64,000 nucleotides of DNA from a bacterium (GCA_018222765.1 JAAEZT010000011.1:1-64000); one strand, 5' to 3'; shown: positions 1 through 10,394, numbered from the stretch's first letter. The notes: generated from the letters alone by a model not told the origin. Numbers and translations: made by a program.

Positions 1-243
1 CCAGTGTAGAGCGAGAGGTCGCCACACCGAATGATATAAACAAACCAACTTGACTTCCTAAATTTCATCCCTTTCCGATGATCGAACCAGTCTACACCTT
101 CAAAATCAACCCTCATTGGGAAATCATGCCCAGTTGCCAGGATCTGAAAAGGAGGCGTTTTTTCTATTTCGTCCGAGCCGTATGAAGACTAGATTCCATT
201 CAGTAAGGTTCCTCTTCCTCCCCCAAGCACATAACAATCACCG
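1..243. other. Left-edge intergenic region, no feature recognised
   Basis: No convincing coding frame, RNA gene or hairpin terminator is visible. Short open stretches here have no protein-like composition. The stretch presumably carries the promoter of the CotH/lamin-tail gene starting at 244, but I could not pair a -35 with a -10. No Shine-Dalgarno sequence precedes the ATG at 244. Confidence 0.5.
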
Positions 244-3200
244 ATGAAACCAATTTCATTTTCGTCCATTTTAGCCGCCATGCTACTGACGGCAGTCTCA
301 TCACAAGCCGCCGACCTGAGTTTCATCTCTCGCACGCAGGTATCGAGCAATAATGCCAATTTCGACCTTTCGGTGTTTCCTGGAAATGCCAAATACAATA
401 ACCGAGGCAACGGAGGCTCGGAGCCAGGATCCCCTACATTCCAGACCACCTTGGGAGACGGCACGGTATTGGACTACAATTTTGTCGGCAATGCTGGAAC
501 AGGAAGCGCCTTGACCACCTACGCCAGCGGAGGAGCCGGACGGATCCCTACTCCCACCTCACCTTCCGCGAATGTCCATAGCAATGGTGAAAACTGGGCC
601 AATGTCTGGACCACCAACGATCCGGGCGCGGCCATCACCTTCACGGGATCGTCCAAAAACCACAATCCGACTGGCGTCGGCGGAGCAGCCAATACTTTCG
701 CCCGCACCGCAGAAGTTGATGGCACCATCGATATCTCCGGGCTTGGATCCGGGCAGATCTACATTCCCCACGGAACTTACGTTAACAATTGGACTCTGAC
801 CTTGACCATGAGCGGGCCCGGGCAGCCTAATATCGTCGCCAGCGAAACCCAGGGAAGTAATGGTCCGAATACGAACTATGGCTGGATCACTAATTTCAAT
901 TTCACTACCGACGGCGTTTATGACACTGTCACCTACAACTTCACCCACGGCGACCGCGACGGCTCGCGAGCCCGCTTCATGGGAGTGATTCTCGACGGCA
1001 CCGTGCTCGCATCGAATCCACCCACGGTTGTCAACAATGGTGCGACCAATATTGAAACAATCACGGCCACAATTGGCGGCGAGGTCACTGACACCGGCGG
1101 TGCCAACCCAACAGTTACTCTCTACTGGGGCAACAACGATGGCGGCACTACCCCCGGCAACTGGGACGACTCCGTTTCCCTCGGCAATCAGAGTGGAACA
1201 TTTTCGACCGGACTCACCGGCCTGAACCCGGCAACTACTTATTACTTTCGCGCCTTCGCCAGCAACAACGCGGGCGACGACTGGGCCAACTCCACCGCGA
1301 CCTTCTCCACCGGAGCCCCACCGAATCCTCCAACCATTGTCAACAACGCTGCAAGCAGCGTCGACTTCACCAGCGCCACCCTCAACGGGACCGTCACCAA
1401 CACCGGAGGCGAAACTCCAAATATTACAATTTACTACGGCGACAACGACGGCGGGACCAACACCGGAAGTTGGGACAACTTCGTCACGGTCGGGGCACAG
1501 TCAGGCGCTTTCTCCTCCGAACTCATCAACCTCACCTCAAACACCACCTACTTTTTCCGCGCCCGTGCTCAGAATTCAGGGGGCACTTCTTGGGCGCCGT
1601 CTACTGAAAATCTCACCACTCTCGCATATTCATTGGCCGCTCTCACTAATAGTGCTGCGACCAACCTCACCGGCACTGCAGCTCAAGTCAGCGGCGACGT
1701 CACTTCCACCGGCGGAGACATTCCCACCATTACCATTTATTACGGCGACAACGACGGTGGGACCACCCCCGGCAATTGGGACAACTCCATTAGTCTCGGT
1801 CTCCAGGGGGCCGATTTCTCCACTGCACTCACCGGTCTTTCGCAGCTCACAACACACTTCTATCGCGCAAGCGCCCAAAACGCCGCCGGAATCTCGTGGG
1901 CGAGTTCTTCTCTCAGTTTCACCACCCTGGAGGTCAGCGAACTGGTTATCAATGAATTTATGGCTGCCAACGACGGAGGCATGTCAAACAACGCCAACAG
2001 CTGGCATCCCATCGCCAATCAGGTTCCGGGGACCAGCGAAGACTGGATCGAGATTCTTAACACAGGCTCCACCACTCTCGACCTCGGCGGTTGGCGGTTG
2101 ACCGATAACGCCGGAGACCTTGCCAAGTGGACCTTTCCTCCGGGCACCAACCTTGGCTCCGGACAGTTCCTGATCGTCTATGCTTCAAATGACAACGCGC
2201 CGGATGCCAACGGAAATCTGCATACCAACTTCAAACTCTCCGGCGGCGGCGAATACCTCGCCCTGATCCGACCTTCGGGAACCATCGCCAGCGAATTCGG
2301 TCCCGGCGGCAGCGACTATCCCTCGCAAGACGACGATATTTCATACGGGCTTCACCCCGTTACCGGGGAATCCGTCTTCTTTCAGAACCCAACTCCCGGC
2401 TCTGCTAATGATCCCGGCGGTGTGTTGCTTGTCGCCGACACCAACTTCAGCCACAAGCGGGGTTACTACACCTCCGCATTCGACGTCACCATTTCCACAG
2501 ATACCCCAGGCGCGACCATCCGTTATACCACCGACGGAACCTTGCCCACTCTTTCAAACGGGAGCACTTATTCAACCCCAATCACCATCACCACCACGAC
2601 CGTCCTCCGCACACGCGCCTACAAAACCGGACAACAAGAAACCGACGTCGACACCCAGAGTTACATCTTCCCAGTTGATGTCGCCAGCCAGGTCAAACCA
2701 GCAGGCTACCCCAACAACTGGGGCAACAACGACTACGAAGTCGACACGTCAATCTCCCAGTCCGGGACCTATGCCACGCGCTTTCAGACTGGCTTGCGGT
2801 CCGTTCCAACCGTCTCTCTCGTGGGTGACCCATTAGACTTTTTTGGCCCCGGCGGCATCTGGGTAAACAGCGGGAATCGAAATCTCGAGGCACCCGTTTC
2901 CGCCGAATATTTTCAACCCGACCCGCTCACTGATGGAGTGAACACCCTCAGTGGATTCCAGATCGACTGCGGCGCCAAGCTCCAGGGTGGTGCAAGTCGC
3001 ACCCCGAGCAAGGCGGTCAAACACTCGATGAGCATGCGCTTCCGAGATTCTTACGGAGAGGGCAAACTCAACTTCCCGGTTTTCGAAGACAATAATGTGA
3101 CCACCTTCGACAGCCTCCATCTGCGCGCGATGTACAACAACTCCTGGGTGCACAGCAACTCCGGTCAACGCGCCCGCGCCACCATGATCCGTGATCAATG

Positions 3201-6200
3201 GGCTCGCTCCAGCATGATCGACATGGGCAACCTCGACGGTGGACACGGGCACTATGCCCACGTCTATATCAACGGCCTCTACTGGGGACTCTACAACCTA
3301 CACGAACGACTTGAAAACGATCACTACGCCGCCCACAACGGCTACGAGGACGACGAGGTCCTCGGCCGCAACCCCGGAAGCGCGACCTCCGAGGAGAACG
3401 CCTCCTACAATCAGATGATCAGCGTGGTTACCAACAACTCGAGTACCTGGACGCAGATCAAGGCCGTCATCGATGTCGAAAACTACATCGACTACGTCAT
3501 CACCGAATACTTCGGCCGCAATGCTGACCTGAAGAGCAACGACAACTGGCGTTGTGCAGGTGGCGGAACCGCCAACGCACCTTGGCGATTCTACTGCTGG
3601 GACACCGAGCGTATCTTCGAGAGCGAGACCAACACGAGTCCTCCGAGTAACAGCGGACAATTTGACGGCGCTCTTATTTTCGATGACCTGCGTGACTACC
3701 GGGAATTCCGCGTTCTCTTCGCTGACCGTGCTTACAAACATCTCTTCAATAACGGTGCACTCAACAACCTAAACAGCCGAGCGCGCTTCGAGAAGTTAGC
3801 TACGCTTATCGACACCGCCATCATCGGAGAGTCGGCACGTTGGGGTGACGATCGCGGCACCACCTATACCCGCGATAATCACTGGACCAGAGCGGTCTAC
3901 GGAACGCCCGGAGGTCCGGGCACGAGCCCGTCCAACGGAGTGCTGGGATCGTGGTTCCCCTTGAGCGGCACCACCCGCACCGACCGCATCATCACAAATT
4001 GGCAATCTAGGACATTCTCTGGCCACTCGGACACCTACCTCGGAACGATCAATGCGCCTCTGTTCACTGTAAACGGTACTAGCCAACACGGCGGCGAGGT
4101 TCCCACGGGCGGCAGCGTTTCTGCCACGGCTACATCCGGTAACATCTACTATACAACCGATGGCACGGACCCACGACTCGAGGGCGGCGGGCTTTCAGCG
4201 GGAGCCACACTACTCAACACCAATATCAACCCCGGCAGTAGCGGCCTCGTCCGCGCCCGTGCCCGCGTCGGCAACGGTGATTCATGGTCACCTTTGACGG
4301 AGGCTTCTTTTTACCTCGAACAACTCGCCGCACCTGGCGATCTCGTCATTGCTGAGATCCACTACAATCCCTACCCAGCCACCGCGACAGAGAACGCCAC
4401 TGGTGCCGGACTCGCGATACCGCGCACCTTCAACAACGCGGACGACTTTGAGTTCATTGAGGTGCACAACATCTCAGGAAGCACGCTCAATCTGGACGGG
4501 GTCTCCTTCTCTGCAGGAATCGACTTCACTTTCGGATTGCTTACTCTGGCCCCGGGCGAACGTGCTGTGGTAGTCAAGGACGTCGAAGCCTTCGCCGCAC
4601 GCTACCCATCGGTGACTCCTGCAGGCACCTTCACCGGAAGTCTTAACAACGGCGGCGAGCAGATCGTCCTCGAGAGCACTGCGGGCGCTCCCATCTTCGA
4701 CTTCACATACGACAACGGCGGCCAGTGGCCCGGTCGCGCCGATGGCAATGGCTCGTCGCTCGAACTGATCAGCTCCGCCGGCAGCTTCACCGATCCCGAC
4801 AACTGGCGATCGAGTAGCGAGTTCAACGGCTCACCCGGAGCTGCTGGAGCAGGTCCTGACGGACGCATTCTTATCAACGAGGTCCTCTCTCATACCGACC
4901 TCCCCCTGACCGACTCTATCGAAATCTACAACACAACGGGATCGGGAATCTCCATTGGAGGCTGGGTTATTAGTGACGATAATTCCGCCTATTCCTCGTT
5001 CAGCCTTCCAGCGGCCACCATCGGAGCCGGACAGTATCTTACCTACGATGAATCTGACTTCAATGCCGCACCGGAAAATCCTGTAACCTCCTACTCGGGA
5101 ACATTAGCCGCCGCACCAACAACCGTCACCGACAACAGTCACGGCCTCAGCACGGGCGACACTATCACTATCGAAGGCTATGGCGGCACCGGAACCTACA
5201 ATAACACTTGGCAGGTCACAGTCACCGGCGCCAACACCTTCACCATCGATACCGCCTTCCTCGACAACCACTCCACGAAGGGCAGCTGGGCCAAGGGACG
5301 TCCCTTTGGCTTGAGCTCCGCGGAGGGAGAGACGCTCTGGCTTCTCGAAACCGACGGATCGGGTAATCCAACCCGCTTTGTTGATGTCGTCAATTTCGCC
5401 GCCGCCTTCAATGGCGAAGCCCTCGGTCGCTGGCCCAATGGTGCCGGCACGGGAACCTTGGTTTCCATGACCAGCAACACCCTCGGCTTCGAAAACCTCG
5501 GCGCCCAGATCGGCCCGGTCGTCATCTCCGAGGTGATGTATCATCCGAATCAACCAGCCGAAGACTTCTTCGAATACGTCGAAATCTGCAACACCGGGTC
5601 GGTCACAGAAAACCTCGCGAACTGGAAGCTTCGCGGAGGTGCTGACTTCAACTTCACCGCCAGTCAAAACCTCGCTCCCGGAGAAGGGCTCGTCATCGTC
5701 GCCTTCGATCCGGTTACCAATACCGCAGCTGCGGCCGCCTTCCGCAGTGAATATGGGATCGATGGCACCATTCCTCTCGCTGGCCCCTTCACTGATGGAC
5801 CACTCGACAACGTATCCGGCACCGTTCGTTTACAACGCCCGGATTCTCCGCCTGCCAGTGACCCGACCTTCTATCCCCAGGTCACCGAAGACGAGGTCAT
5901 CTATGAAAATTCCGCACCATGGCCCACCGCAGCCGGTGGCACCGGCAATTCACTCGATCGCCTGCCCGGTTTCCTCTTCGGAAACTTCGCCACCAGTTGG
6001 ACTACCAATAATCCTACTCCCGGAGGACATACCACTACTTACGACAGCTGGGCCGAGTCTGTCTTTGGCCCCGGCAACCCGCCGAACAGCGGTGAAACGG
6101 AAGACTTCGACGGCGACTCTATTCCCAACCTGATCGAATTCGCTCTGGGGATGAACCCCCTTGTCAACGGCCCCGAACTCGCCCCTGAATTTGTGATCGA

Positions 6201-6405
6201 AGGACCCAATGCCACCATGACCTTCAACAAAAACCTTCTCGTGTCCGGACTGACTTACACCGTGCAAAGCTCACCAGATCTCGTCAATTGGACTCCGGTT
6301 CCTGACAGCCAAGTGTCGGTCTCTAATTTCGTGGAAATCCGAAAAGCCTCCGTCGCCCTGCCGGCGGCCGGAGGCTTCTACCTCCGCCTGGTGGTCACCG
6401 ACTAA
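244..6405 (+). CDS. Secreted CotH-kinase / lamin-tail / FN3 multidomain protein
   Basis: A 2053-aa exported protein with an N-terminal signal peptide (residues 1-22, ending in S-S-Q-A-A). In order I see: a beta-rich N-terminal region; three tandem fibronectin-III-like units (about 259-560), each carrying Y-[WY]-G-[ND]-N-D-G-G-T; a lamin-tail domain (about 566-700); a chitobiase-C-like Y-T-T-D-G-T unit (about 735-815); a CotH-like kinase region (about 856-1126) with V-Y-I-N-G-L-Y-W-G-L-Y-N-L-H-E-R and a W-D-T-E-R motif; a second Y-T-T-D-G-T unit; three more lamin-tail domains (about 1364-1905); a calcium-binding-like D-F-D-G-D-S-I-P-N-L segment (about 1955); and a C-terminal domain with the V-Q-S-S-P-D-L-V-N-W signature. 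The third lamin-tail domain holds a foreign-looking insert (about 1616-1684). CotH enzymes are atypical secreted kinases; the target here is unknown. Monocistronic by position. Confidence 0.85.
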   Translation: MKPISFSSILAAMLLTAVSSQAADLSFISRTQVSSNNANFDLSVFPGNAKYNNRGNGGSEPGSPTFQTTLGDGTVLDYNFVGNAGTGSALTTYASGGAGRIPTPTSPSANVHSNGENWANVWTTNDPGAAITFTGSSKNHNPTGVGGAANTFARTAEVDGTIDISGLGSGQIYIPHGTYVNNWTLTLTMSGPGQPNIVASETQGSNGPNTNYGWITNFNFTTDGVYDTVTYNFTHGDRDGSRARFMGVILDGTVLASNPPTVVNNGATNIETITATIGGEVTDTGGANPTVTLYWGNNDGGTTPGNWDDSVSLGNQSGTFSTGLTGLNPATTYYFRAFASNNAGDDWANSTATFSTGAPPNPPTIVNNAASSVDFTSATLNGTVTNTGGETPNITIYYGDNDGGTNTGSWDNFVTVGAQSGAFSSELINLTSNTTYFFRARAQNSGGTSWAPSTENLTTLAYSLAALTNSAATNLTGTAAQVSGDVTSTGGDIPTITIYYGDNDGGTTPGNWDNSISLGLQGADFSTALTGLSQLTTHFYRASAQNAAGISWASSSLSFTTLEVSELVINEFMAANDGGMSNNANSWHPIANQVPGTSEDWIEILNTGSTTLDLGGWRLTDNAGDLAKWTFPPGTNLGSGQFLIVYASNDNAPDANGNLHTNFKLSGGGEYLALIRPSGTIASEFGPGGSDYPSQDDDISYGLHPVTGESVFFQNPTPGSANDPGGVLLVADTNFSHKRGYYTSAFDVTISTDTPGATIRYTTDGTLPTLSNGSTYSTPITITTTTVLRTRAYKTGQQETDVDTQSYIFPVDVASQVKPAGYPNNWGNNDYEVDTSISQSGTYATRFQTGLRSVPTVSLVGDPLDFFGPGGIWVNSGNRNLEAPVSAEYFQPDPLTDGVNTLSGFQIDCGAKLQGGASRTPSKAVKHSMSMRFRDSYGEGKLNFPVFEDNNVTTFDSLHLRAMYNNSWVHSNSGQRARATMIRDQWARSSMIDMGNLDGGHGHYAHVYINGLYWGLYNLHERLENDHYAAHNGYEDDEVLGRNPGSATSEENASYNQMISVVTNNSSTWTQIKAVIDVENYIDYVITEYFGRNADLKSNDNWRCAGGGTANAPWRFYCWDTERIFESETNTSPPSNSGQFDGALIFDDLRDYREFRVLFADRAYKHLFNNGALNNLNSRARFEKLATLIDTAIIGESARWGDDRGTTYTRDNHWTRAVYGTPGGPGTSPSNGVLGSWFPLSGTTRTDRIITNWQSRTFSGHSDTYLGTINAPLFTVNGTSQHGGEVPTGGSVSATATSGNIYYTTDGTDPRLEGGGLSAGATLLNTNINPGSSGLVRARARVGNGDSWSPLTEASFYLEQLAAPGDLVIAEIHYNPYPATATENATGAGLAIPRTFNNADDFEFIEVHNISGSTLNLDGVSFSAGIDFTFGLLTLAPGERAVVVKDVEAFAARYPSVTPAGTFTGSLNNGGEQIVLESTAGAPIFDFTYDNGGQWPGRADGNGSSLELISSAGSFTDPDNWRSSSEFNGSPGAAGAGPDGRILINEVLSHTDLPLTDSIEIYNTTGSGISIGGWVISDDNSAYSSFSLPAATIGAGQYLTYDESDFNAAPENPVTSYSGTLAAAPTTVTDNSHGLSTGDTITIEGYGGTGTYNNTWQVTVTGANTFTIDTAFLDNHSTKGSWAKGRPFGLSSAEGETLWLLETDGSGNPTRFVDVVNFAAAFNGEALGRWPNGAGTGTLVSMTSNTLGFENLGAQIGPVVISEVMYHPNQPAEDFFEYVEICNTGSVTENLANWKLRGGADFNFTASQNLAPGEGLVIVAFDPVTNTAAAAAFRSEYGIDGTIPLAGPFTDGPLDNVSGTVRLQRPDSPPASDPTFYPQVTEDEVIYENSAPWPTAAGGTGNSLDRLPGFLFGNFATSWTTNNPTPGGHTTTYDSWAESVFGPGNPPNSGETEDFDGDSIPNLIEFALGMNPLVNGPELAPEFVIEGPNATMTFNKNLLVSGLTYTVQSSPDLVNWTPVPDSQVSVSNFVEIRKASVALPAAGGFYLRLVVTD

Positions 6406-6588
6406 ATAAGACGCATCTGTGTCTTCTGCGGCTCCAGCCCCGGCCTGAATTCGCAGTTCTGGGTTACGGTCACGACATTTGGAAAACTCCTAATCCATAA
6501 ACCAGAGTATCGGGACAAGTGGGTTGATCGCACTTGAATAACAGACTTTTCACTCGCCCCGAACCCTGTCGGCAGCTTCATTAAGTCC

Positions 6589-7017
6589 ATGTCCGAGCCC
6601 ACTGGAATCCCTTGCTCTGCGCGCACCGAATTTGGGGGCATCATCTACCTTCCCCGCCTCGTCGATAAGATCCGTCTCATGGAAGGCGGAACCCTGCATG
6701 AGGACTTCCACGCAAACCTAGGACGCGGTATGGATCTCTGGACCTGCCAATTCCTGGGCGTAGATTACAACGACCTTCGCGCCCAGGTCATCGCCGGAGC
6801 TACAGACGACGAGATCTTGGTCTGGATCAAGGAACATGGTCGCTCACGCCCCGATTTCGAACTCGCTTGGTTCAATTCCTACATGAGAAATCGCGGCTTC
6901 CGCGATGACCTTTCCGAACGACTCGCCGAACGCAAAAAAGAAACTCCCCACACCGATCGCGACGACATCATGTCCTTCATGGATTACATCGAAGTCGACG
7001 AAGGACGCAGCCTCTAA
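6589..7017 (+). CDS. DUF5069 domain-containing protein
   Basis: A 142-aa cytoplasmic protein of the DUF5069 family, which is common in Verrucomicrobiota and Planctomycetota. It has no signal peptide or membrane segment. Family-like features are the early L-P-R-L-V-D-K-I-R motif, F-L-G-V-D-Y, a segment around W-I-K-E-H-G and a tail rich in acidic residues. The gene lies 12 nt upstream of the class I fumarase on the same strand, so the two are probably co-transcribed. Its biochemical role is unknown. The ATG at 6589 was chosen because the following sequence matches the start of the conserved region; no Shine-Dalgarno sequence is obvious. Confidence 0.8.
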   Translation: MSEPTGIPCSARTEFGGIIYLPRLVDKIRLMEGGTLHEDFHANLGRGMDLWTCQFLGVDYNDLRAQVIAGATDDEILVWIKEHGRSRPDFELAWFNSYMRNRGFRDDLSERLAERKKETPHTDRDDIMSFMDYIEVDEGRSL

Positions 7018-7029
7018 CATTCTTATCCC

Positions 7030-8655
7030 ATGACTGATTTTCACTACCAAGATCCCTTTCCCCTCGGCCCCGACGAGACCGAGTATGAACAGCTCTCGTC
7101 CGACTTCGTCAGCGTAAGCGAATTTGAAGGGCAAGAGATCCTCAAAATCGACCCCGAAGCCCTGAGCCTCCTTTCCAACGAAGCGATCAAGGCTATTTCC
7201 TTCAAACTCCGCACCTCACATCTCAAACAAGTCGCCGCCATTCTCGATGACCCCGAGGCCTCCGAGAACGATGTCATGGTCGCACTCATGCTTCTGAAAA
7301 ATGCCAGCATCGCGGTCAATGGAATCCTCCCTGCCTGCCAAGACACCGGCACTGCCATCGTCATGGGTAAAAAAGGCGAAGACGTCCGCACCGGAGTCGA
7401 TGACGCGGAATACCTCTCCAAAGGAATCCACAAAACCTATCAGGAAGAAAACCTTCGCTATTCCCAAACCGCGCCTCTCTCGATGTACGAAGAGGTCAAC
7501 ACCAAGACCAACCTCCCTGCCCAAATTGATCTCTACGCCACCGAAGGCTCGGCATACAAATTCCTCTTTATCACAAAAGGCGGAGGATCAGCCAACAAAA
7601 CCTTCCTCTACCAACAGACAAAGGCCCTGCTCAATCCGAAGACGCTCCGTGAATTCTGTATCGAGAAAATGAAGAGCCTCGGCACCGCAGCGTGCCCCCC
7701 TTATCACCTCGCCTTCGTGATCGGTGGAACCTCCGCCGAGACCTGTCTCAAAACTGTCAAGATGGCCTCAACGCGCTACTACGACGAGCTCCCCACTAGC
7801 GGCAACGAACACGGTCGTGCTTTCCGCGATACCGAACTCGAGGCCGAGCTTCTTGAATGCGCCCGCCAAGTTGGAATCGGAGCACAATTCGGAGGGAAAT
7901 ACTTCGCCCTCGACGTCCGTGTCATTCGCCTGCCGCGCCATGGTGCCTCCTGCCCTGTCGGGCTAGGTGTCTCCTGCTCCGCCGACCGCCAGGCCAAGGC
8001 CAAGATTACCAAAGACGGACTCTTCCTCGAAAAGCTCGAAACAAACCCCGCTCAATTTATTCCCGAAAAATACCAGGACTGGAAATTTCAGGGCGTCGAA
8101 ATCGACCTCGACCAAGGCATGGAGAAAACACTCGAAACGCTCAGCAAGTATCCCGTCACTACCGCTCTCTCCCTCAGCGGAACAATCATCGTAGCCCGCG
8201 ACTCTGCTCACGCGAAGCTCAAGGAGATCCTCGAGGAAAAGGGCGACTTCCCCGACTACTTCAAGCAATACCCGGTCTACTACGCCGGCCCGGCCAAAAC
8301 TCCCGAGGGCTATCCTTCAGGCTCCTTTGGCCCAACTACTGCCGGACGCATGGATCCTTATGTCGACCTCTTCCAGGAAAACGGCGCCTCCATGGTCATG
8401 CTCGCCAAAGGCAACCGCTCTCAAATGGTCACCGATGCCTGCAAAAAACACGGGGGTTTCTACCTCGGCTCAGCAGGTGGCCCCGCCGCCCTTCTCGCCA
8501 AGGAACACATCAAGAGTCAGGAGGTCGTCGATTTCCCCGAGCTCGGCATGGAAGCGGTCTGGAAGATCAAGGTGGAAAACTTCCCTGCCTTCATCCTCGT
8601 CGATGACAAAGGGAACGATTTCTTCAAACAGATCAACCAGTGCCCCGTGCACTAG
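7030..8655 (+). CDS. Fumarate hydratase, class I (iron-sulfur)
   Basis: A 541-aa single-chain class I fumarase, close in length to E. coli FumA/FumB (548 aa). It converts fumarate to L-malate in the TCA cycle, in the cytoplasm. The N-terminal catalytic part has [10 protein letters not shown], and the C-terminal swivelling part has [12 protein letters not shown]. The three cysteines expected to bind the [4Fe-4S] cluster are C103, C222 and C308, which line up with FumA C105/C224/C318. Downstream is a small hairpin (8679-8694) without a clear U-run, then a degenerate convergent gene. Class II fumarase is unrelated, so fumC can be excluded. Confidence 0.95.
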   Translation: MTDFHYQDPFPLGPDETEYEQLSSDFVSVSEFEGQEILKIDPEALSLLSNEAIKAISFKLRTSHLKQVAAILDDPEASENDVMVALMLLKNASIAVNGILPACQDTGTAIVMGKKGEDVRTGVDDAEYLSKGIHKTYQEENLRYSQTAPLSMYEEVNTKTNLPAQIDLYATEGSAYKFLFITKGGGSANKTFLYQQTKALLNPKTLREFCIEKMKSLGTAACPPYHLAFVIGGTSAETCLKTVKMASTRYYDELPTSGNEHGRAFRDTELEAELLECARQVGIGAQFGGKYFALDVRVIRLPRHGASCPVGLGVSCSADRQAKAKITKDGLFLEKLETNPAQFIPEKYQDWKFQGVEIDLDQGMEKTLETLSKYPVTTALSLSGTIIVARDSAHAKLKEILEEKGDFPDYFKQYPVYYAGPAKTPEGYPSGSFGPTTAGRMDPYVDLFQENGASMVMLAKGNRSQMVTDACKKHGGFYLGSAGGPAALLAKEHIKSQEVVDFPELGMEAVWKIKVENFPAFILVDDKGNDFFKQINQCPVH

Positions 8656-8699
8656 GCTGACCTAATCTGTTCCGAAGCTCGGACTTCAGTCCGAATTCC

Positions 8700-8934
8700 T
8701 TAATCCGAATAGCTCAGAAAGAGATCTTCTCCGAGTTCTTCTGCAAACCAATGTCCCCCGCAGAACGGAGCTTTAACATCTTCCGCTGCTTCCCTTCCTT
8801 ACCATCGAGGATGACAGTGACCGTCCGGTAGGCACCACCCTGATTGACTCAAAATTTCAAGGTCCTGCCATCAAAAAGATCCCCCATTCGCCTCCAGACA
8901 AGGGAAGCGCCAAACCAAAAAGAATCGCGATCAA
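8700..8934 (-). pseudogene. Frameshifted small secreted protein remnant
   Basis: The 326-nt gap between the fumarase and nfeD genes is not empty. Read on the minus strand, three frames in succession look coding. From a TTG at 8934 there is a good signal peptide (I-A-I-L-F-G-L-A-L-P-L-S-G-G-E-W). The next frame continues as W-G-D-L-F-D-G-R-T-L-K-F, then G-G-A-Y-R-T-V-T-V-I-L-D-G-K-E. The third frame gives A-E-D-V-K-A-P-F-C-G-G-H-W-F-A-E-E-L-G and ends D-L-F-L-S-Y-S-D at a TAA (8702-8700). Together they suggest one secreted protein of about 75 aa broken by two or three indels. It may resemble the small SLA1-homology proteins common in this phylum, but that is a guess. Sequencing error is an alternative. 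Confidence 0.4.
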
Positions 8935-8981
8935 TTTTGTTGCGGGATCATTCCCAAATATCCGAGAAAGCGGCAAAATCC

Positions 8982-10394
8982 TTACACCGTCTTCACCACG
9001 ATCCCCATGCCATCCTCTTTGACGATTCTCACCGCGTCACCTTTCCGCGCAAATCCACCCTCGACGACGACATCGACAATTTCCCCATCAATTTCGGCCT
9101 TGCCGGAAGGATGCAAATCCGTTTGGGCCTCTCCGGTCATCCCGACTCGGGAATCCTCCCCTTCGCGGGTTTCCATCCCGGTCCCTTCAGCCAAAGAGGC
9201 ATTCAATAATGTTCTATTGAGAAACGGAATTTCCGGCACAAAGCGAAACATCAAGTAAAGTAATCCAACCCATCCAAATATGCCGATAGCCAGATACATC
9301 GCGGGGCCGGAAATCGCATCGAGAAGCGATCCACTGCCCCATTCATACTGCCGCCATTTCACGCCATCAATCATCGAAAACACAAGCGAGCCCACCGCCA
9401 TTAATAGCCCGCAAATCCCGGGCAATCCAAATCCCGGAAGAACAAAGATTTCCACCGCGATTAAGATCAGTCCCAGAACAAAAACCGCCGCCAGTTCGTA
9501 TCCCGCCATATTTCCAGCGAGATAGTTCCCGAAGAAAAACAAAGAAAATGCGATGATCGAAATGACACCCCCAACCCCAAAGCCGGGAGCTTTGAATTCG
9601 AAATACCCGCCAGCCAATCCCAGAATAATCAAAATCGGTGACACACTCGCGACCCACCAGGCTAGTTTTTCAAAGGCACTCGGCGTGGCATCCACCAGAT
9701 CGGCGCGACTCCATCCTTCGGCTTCGAGAACTGCATCCAGATCCTCTAACTCCGCCTCTGCGAGAATCGGACCATCATCAAGGAGCTTGACTGCATCACT
9801 CGAATTGAGGTTCAGCAATTTTCCTTTCTTAACGACCAACTCGCCGAAACTTTGATCTTCGTCATTCAGAAACATCATGGCCTGAATCACTTCCTTACGG
9901 TGGCCCTTTTTCTCCGCGATATACCGAACATGTGCATCGAAAAAACTCTCCAGCTTTTCTCGCATCACTTTTTCAATTTCCTGCCCGGTTCCATTCACAA
10001 TTGCCGAGGAACCGATCGTCGAACCAGGCGTCATGTAGATCCGATCGGTCGAGATCGCGATCATAGAACCTGCACTCAGCGCCTTGGGATTCACAAAAGC
10101 GACTGTCGGCATCTTAAGATTGGCAATTTGACTCATTATCTCCCCGGTTGGAAAGGCCAGCCCTCCCGGGGTATCCAAATCAAAAATAACCGCTTTAGCA
10201 CCCTCCGCCTCGGCACGATCGAGGGTTCTCTCCCAAAACTTAAAGCTCTGTCCAATGGAGAGATCCTTTTCCCCTACCGTAATGCGAACAATCTTCCCAT
10301 CATAACTCTCCTCCTCGGCTTTTCCAAGGACATTGCCATCCTCTCCCCTGAGAAGATTCACCAAAACAAACAAAAACAAAACGATGCGATTCAT
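8982..10394 (-). CDS. NfeD-family membrane-bound serine protease
   Basis: A 470-aa protein with the NfeD/1510-N architecture: signal peptide or first membrane span (residues 1-18), a periplasmic ClpP-like protease domain (about 30-240), a cluster of membrane spans (about 255-395) and a C-terminal OB-fold NfeD domain (about 410-470). The probable nucleophile is S107 in K-A-L-S-A-G-S, followed by the typical Y-M-T-P-G-S-T-I-G-S-S segment. Family members cleave hydrophobic C-termini of membrane proteins such as stomatins; no stomatin partner is adjacent. The start at 10394 gives a clean signal peptide; a longer frame to 10421 exists but adds nine unlikely residues. Divergent from dnaG across 86 nt. 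Confidence 0.88.
   Translation of the reverse strand: MNRIVLFLFVLVNLLRGEDGNVLGKAEEESYDGKIVRITVGEKDLSIGQSFKFWERTLDRAEAEGAKAVIFDLDTPGGLAFPTGEIMSQIANLKMPTVAFVNPKALSAGSMIAISTDRIYMTPGSTIGSSAIVNGTGQEIEKVMREKLESFFDAHVRYIAEKKGHRKEVIQAMMFLNDEDQSFGELVVKKGKLLNLNSSDAVKLLDDGPILAEAELEDLDAVLEAEGWSRADLVDATPSAFEKLAWWVASVSPILIILGLAGGYFEFKAPGFGVGGVISIIAFSLFFFGNYLAGNMAGYELAAVFVLGLILIAVEIFVLPGFGLPGICGLLMAVGSLVFSMIDGVKWRQYEWGSGSLLDAISGPAMYLAIGIFGWVGLLYLMFRFVPEIPFLNRTLLNASLAEGTGMETREGEDSRVGMTGEAQTDLHPSGKAEIDGEIVDVVVEGGFARKGDAVRIVKEDGMGIVVKTV

Noticed and set aside
8679-8694. Hairpin TCGGACT/AGTCCGA after the fumarase gene as a terminator
   Set aside because: The stem is good, but there is no T-run and the loop is very tight; not strong enough to list as a terminator.
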